NCBI RefSeq assembly: GCF_964340395.1
Contig: NC_135562.1
Span: 11,839,543-11,903,542 of the forward strand
Reading direction: 5' to 3'
Length of the DNA stretch: 64,000 nucleotides
Source of the DNA: Glandiceps talaboti
Lineage: Eukaryota > Hemichordata > Enteropneusta > Spengelidae
The translations under genes and the position numbers were made by a program. Of the stretch, positions 62,701 to 64,000 are shown piece by piece (within the stretch, counting starts at the first letter, position 1; each line of letters begins with the position of its first letter). The notes below the pieces were generated by a model, which was not told the DNA's origin, made no database searches, and worked only from the letters and a program-made list of their open reading frames with translations.

Positions 62701-63597
62701 GACTCGACACAAATTTAGTAACGTTTCTACATATTAATTATTCAACGATGTGGATCATGTAAAGATGGCTGTGGAGTCACACGATGTTCTGGATTATCAA
62801 GTATAGCTACTACTGTACAGTGTTAATGTTATTTCCCGCTACTTTGCATATTTTACATCGTAACTGAATTCGATGGTGGAAATGTTTCAAGTTGTCCATA
62901 CAGCGATGGAGATCGATTTTGCAGTACTGCCTTTTTGGTGGTATCTGCGCCGTCAAGTGATTCATGGACTGTTTGAGATTTCAAGTGGTGTTTTCCAAAA
63001 TGACCCCCCCCCCCCACTTCAAGTGGTGTTTATCTAAATGACCCCCCCCCCACTAAATACACCCCCTCCACACCGATTCAATTAAGTCAGGTGTATACTG
63101 GTATGTGTTGAATTCACTGTTGTCTCTGAAATAAATAAGACACAAAATTGGTATTTAAATATACAATGTCGCAACTTTAATTGTTCGTGTACAATACAAG
63201 CTAGTATGCTCGGAGCGTGCAGACATGAAACATTTAAAAATAGCTGTGTAATTGATAAAATGTATGGTCTAGAAAAGTATACCTGTATGAATTCCTTGAT
63301 TTGAAGTTCAATTAAATACTGCTGTATTAGTCATAGGCGTCCTCATATAAGTTCTGTTCATGAAAATCCTACTTCACCTAACGTATTATTACTGTTGAGG
63401 GATCCATACTATGCTGTAATGGACTTATGACAACAAATTATACCACAATATCTTCACGCATTCATGCTTTAGAAATACCTTCACATCATCAGAATAAAGG
63501 GAATTGACTGGTTGATTGTGATATCTATTTTGGGAAGTACCCCTTCCTTGTGGAGACTATGTAACTAACACGACAGGGAAAGAAGGACATTGATCAC
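59756..63597. other. Intergenic region 3' of gene D
   Basis: Contains a (GTAT)n tract at 61385-61490, the short acidic ORF at 62091-62369 and a duplicated C-run motif (ttcaagtggtgtt with a ccccccc run) at 62978-63055. No convincing multi-exon gene recognised. Confidence 0.5.
62091..62369 (-). CDS. Hypothetical 92-residue acidic protein, possible transposon-related fragment
   Basis: Open frame starting ATG at 62369. Rich in Ser, Asp and Glu (YATSDSDCSG, CSTSDNEEDVVVGDACF) followed by PYMYEPLPQPQLQP and a stop. A PYxYEP-type motif after an acidic N terminus recalls the starts of repetitive invertebrate proteins annotated as P2X7-like, but this is only a resemblance. No further exons were found, and it may be non-coding. 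Confidence 0.3.
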   Translation of the reverse strand: MEKFRKLPKLFMYFMTSQPERTSNMSDYATSDSDCSGTMFEYSEIEIENKNNTCSTSDNEEDVVVGDACFVPYMYEPLPQPQLQPNNNNPQL

Positions 63598-63762
63598 CTT
63601 GGCATTGAGGTAATGCTAACCAATGACCATCTTCGTTACATCTGACACTGTCTGCACCGCATCGTTGATTGACGGTTATTGTATTTCCTTCGAACTATAC
63701 GCCCAGCCTTTGATTTGGATTGAAATATTCTGCTATTTGTTACGAATTACACTTTGCAACAC
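63598..63762 (-). pseudogene. Broken CCP/sushi exon of an A-like receptor
   Basis: 165 nt, the same length as receptor A exon 6, and the same opening (GTGTTGC.AAGTGTAA). The translation gives VAKC, then FEGNTITVNQRCG, RCNEDGHW and LPQC, a CCP module, interrupted by two in-frame stops (TAA and TAG). The acceptor dinucleotide reads AA instead of AG. The donor CAAG|gtgatc is still plausible. Other exons of this gene would lie to the right, outside the window. Confidence 0.7.
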
Positions 63763-63824
63763 TTTTTTAGACAGTTTCTGTGCACAATACTATTTGACTA
63801 TGTACATAAATGACTCAAAATACG

Positions 63825-64000
63825 TACGTACGTATGTATGTATGTATGTATGTATGTATGTATGTATGTATGTATGTATGCATGCATGTATGTATATATG
63901 TGTGTATGTATGTATGTATGTATGTATGTATGTATGTATGTATGTATGTATGGATGGATGGATGGATGGATGTATGTATGTATGTATGTATGTATGTATG
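63825..64000. repeat. (GTAT)n/(GGAT)n microsatellite
   Basis: Tetranucleotide tract running off the right edge. Confidence 0.9.

Overview
The window is metazoan nuclear DNA, AT-rich, with long introns, GT..AG exons, many (CATA)n, (CAGA)n, (CAT)n and (GT)n microsatellites, MITE-like foldback elements and a minisatellite-bearing interspersed repeat. No bacterial gene structure is present. The domain set (F-type lectin/FTP, C-type lectin, WxxW, SRCR, WSC, CUB, CCP, PAN) suggests a marine invertebrate with expanded innate-recognition genes, for example a lancelet, hemichordate or mollusc. I cannot fix the species from sequence alone. All gene models were assembled by hand from splice signals, reading-frame continuity and domain recognition. 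Apart from the first exon of each gene and the transmembrane and tail exons, every coding intron is phase 1 (or phase 0 inside a C-type lectin domain), and the frames of B, C and D close exactly to a stop codon.

Layout. Receptor A (minus, 201-7346, 3' end outside the window) encodes signal peptide - SRCR - WSC - CUB - CCP/sushi - transmembrane segment. Receptor B (plus, 10405-25104, 1005 aa predicted) encodes signal peptide - five F-type lectin domains - mucin-like stalk - transmembrane segment - tyrosine-rich tail with a canonical ITAM. Receptor C (minus, 29247-43559, 635 aa predicted) encodes signal peptide - CTLD - WxxW - CTLD - the same type of stalk and transmembrane segment - an almost identical ITAM tail. 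Gene D (plus, 55577-59522, 403 aa predicted) encodes signal peptide or anchor - Thr/Ser-rich stalk with a tandem repeat - CTLD (EPN/WND) - PAN/apple domain, with no tail. A broken CCP exon (minus, 63598-63762) is the relic of another A-like gene. Two further relics are a decayed copy of A's first exon and promoter (about 27520-27790) and a decayed copy of C's promoter region (about 40320-40960).

How they fit together. B and C are convergent and share stalk, transmembrane segment, tail and 3' UTR minisatellites as an inverted duplication, but their ectodomains are unrelated: five fucose-type lectin domains versus C-type lectin plus WxxW. A's transmembrane exon ends in the same phase (2) as those of B and C, so it could accept the same kind of tail. 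The locus reads as a modular family of immunoreceptor-like lectin receptors in which phase-1 ectodomain cassettes have been exchanged in front of a constant ITAM signalling module. This is the main result of the window.

The rest is non-coding as far as I can see: intergenic 7347-10404 (with a LINE relic), 25105-29246, 43560-55576 (with a 2.1-kb minisatellite of a 61-bp unit and a 1.4-kb tandem duplication) and 59523-63597.
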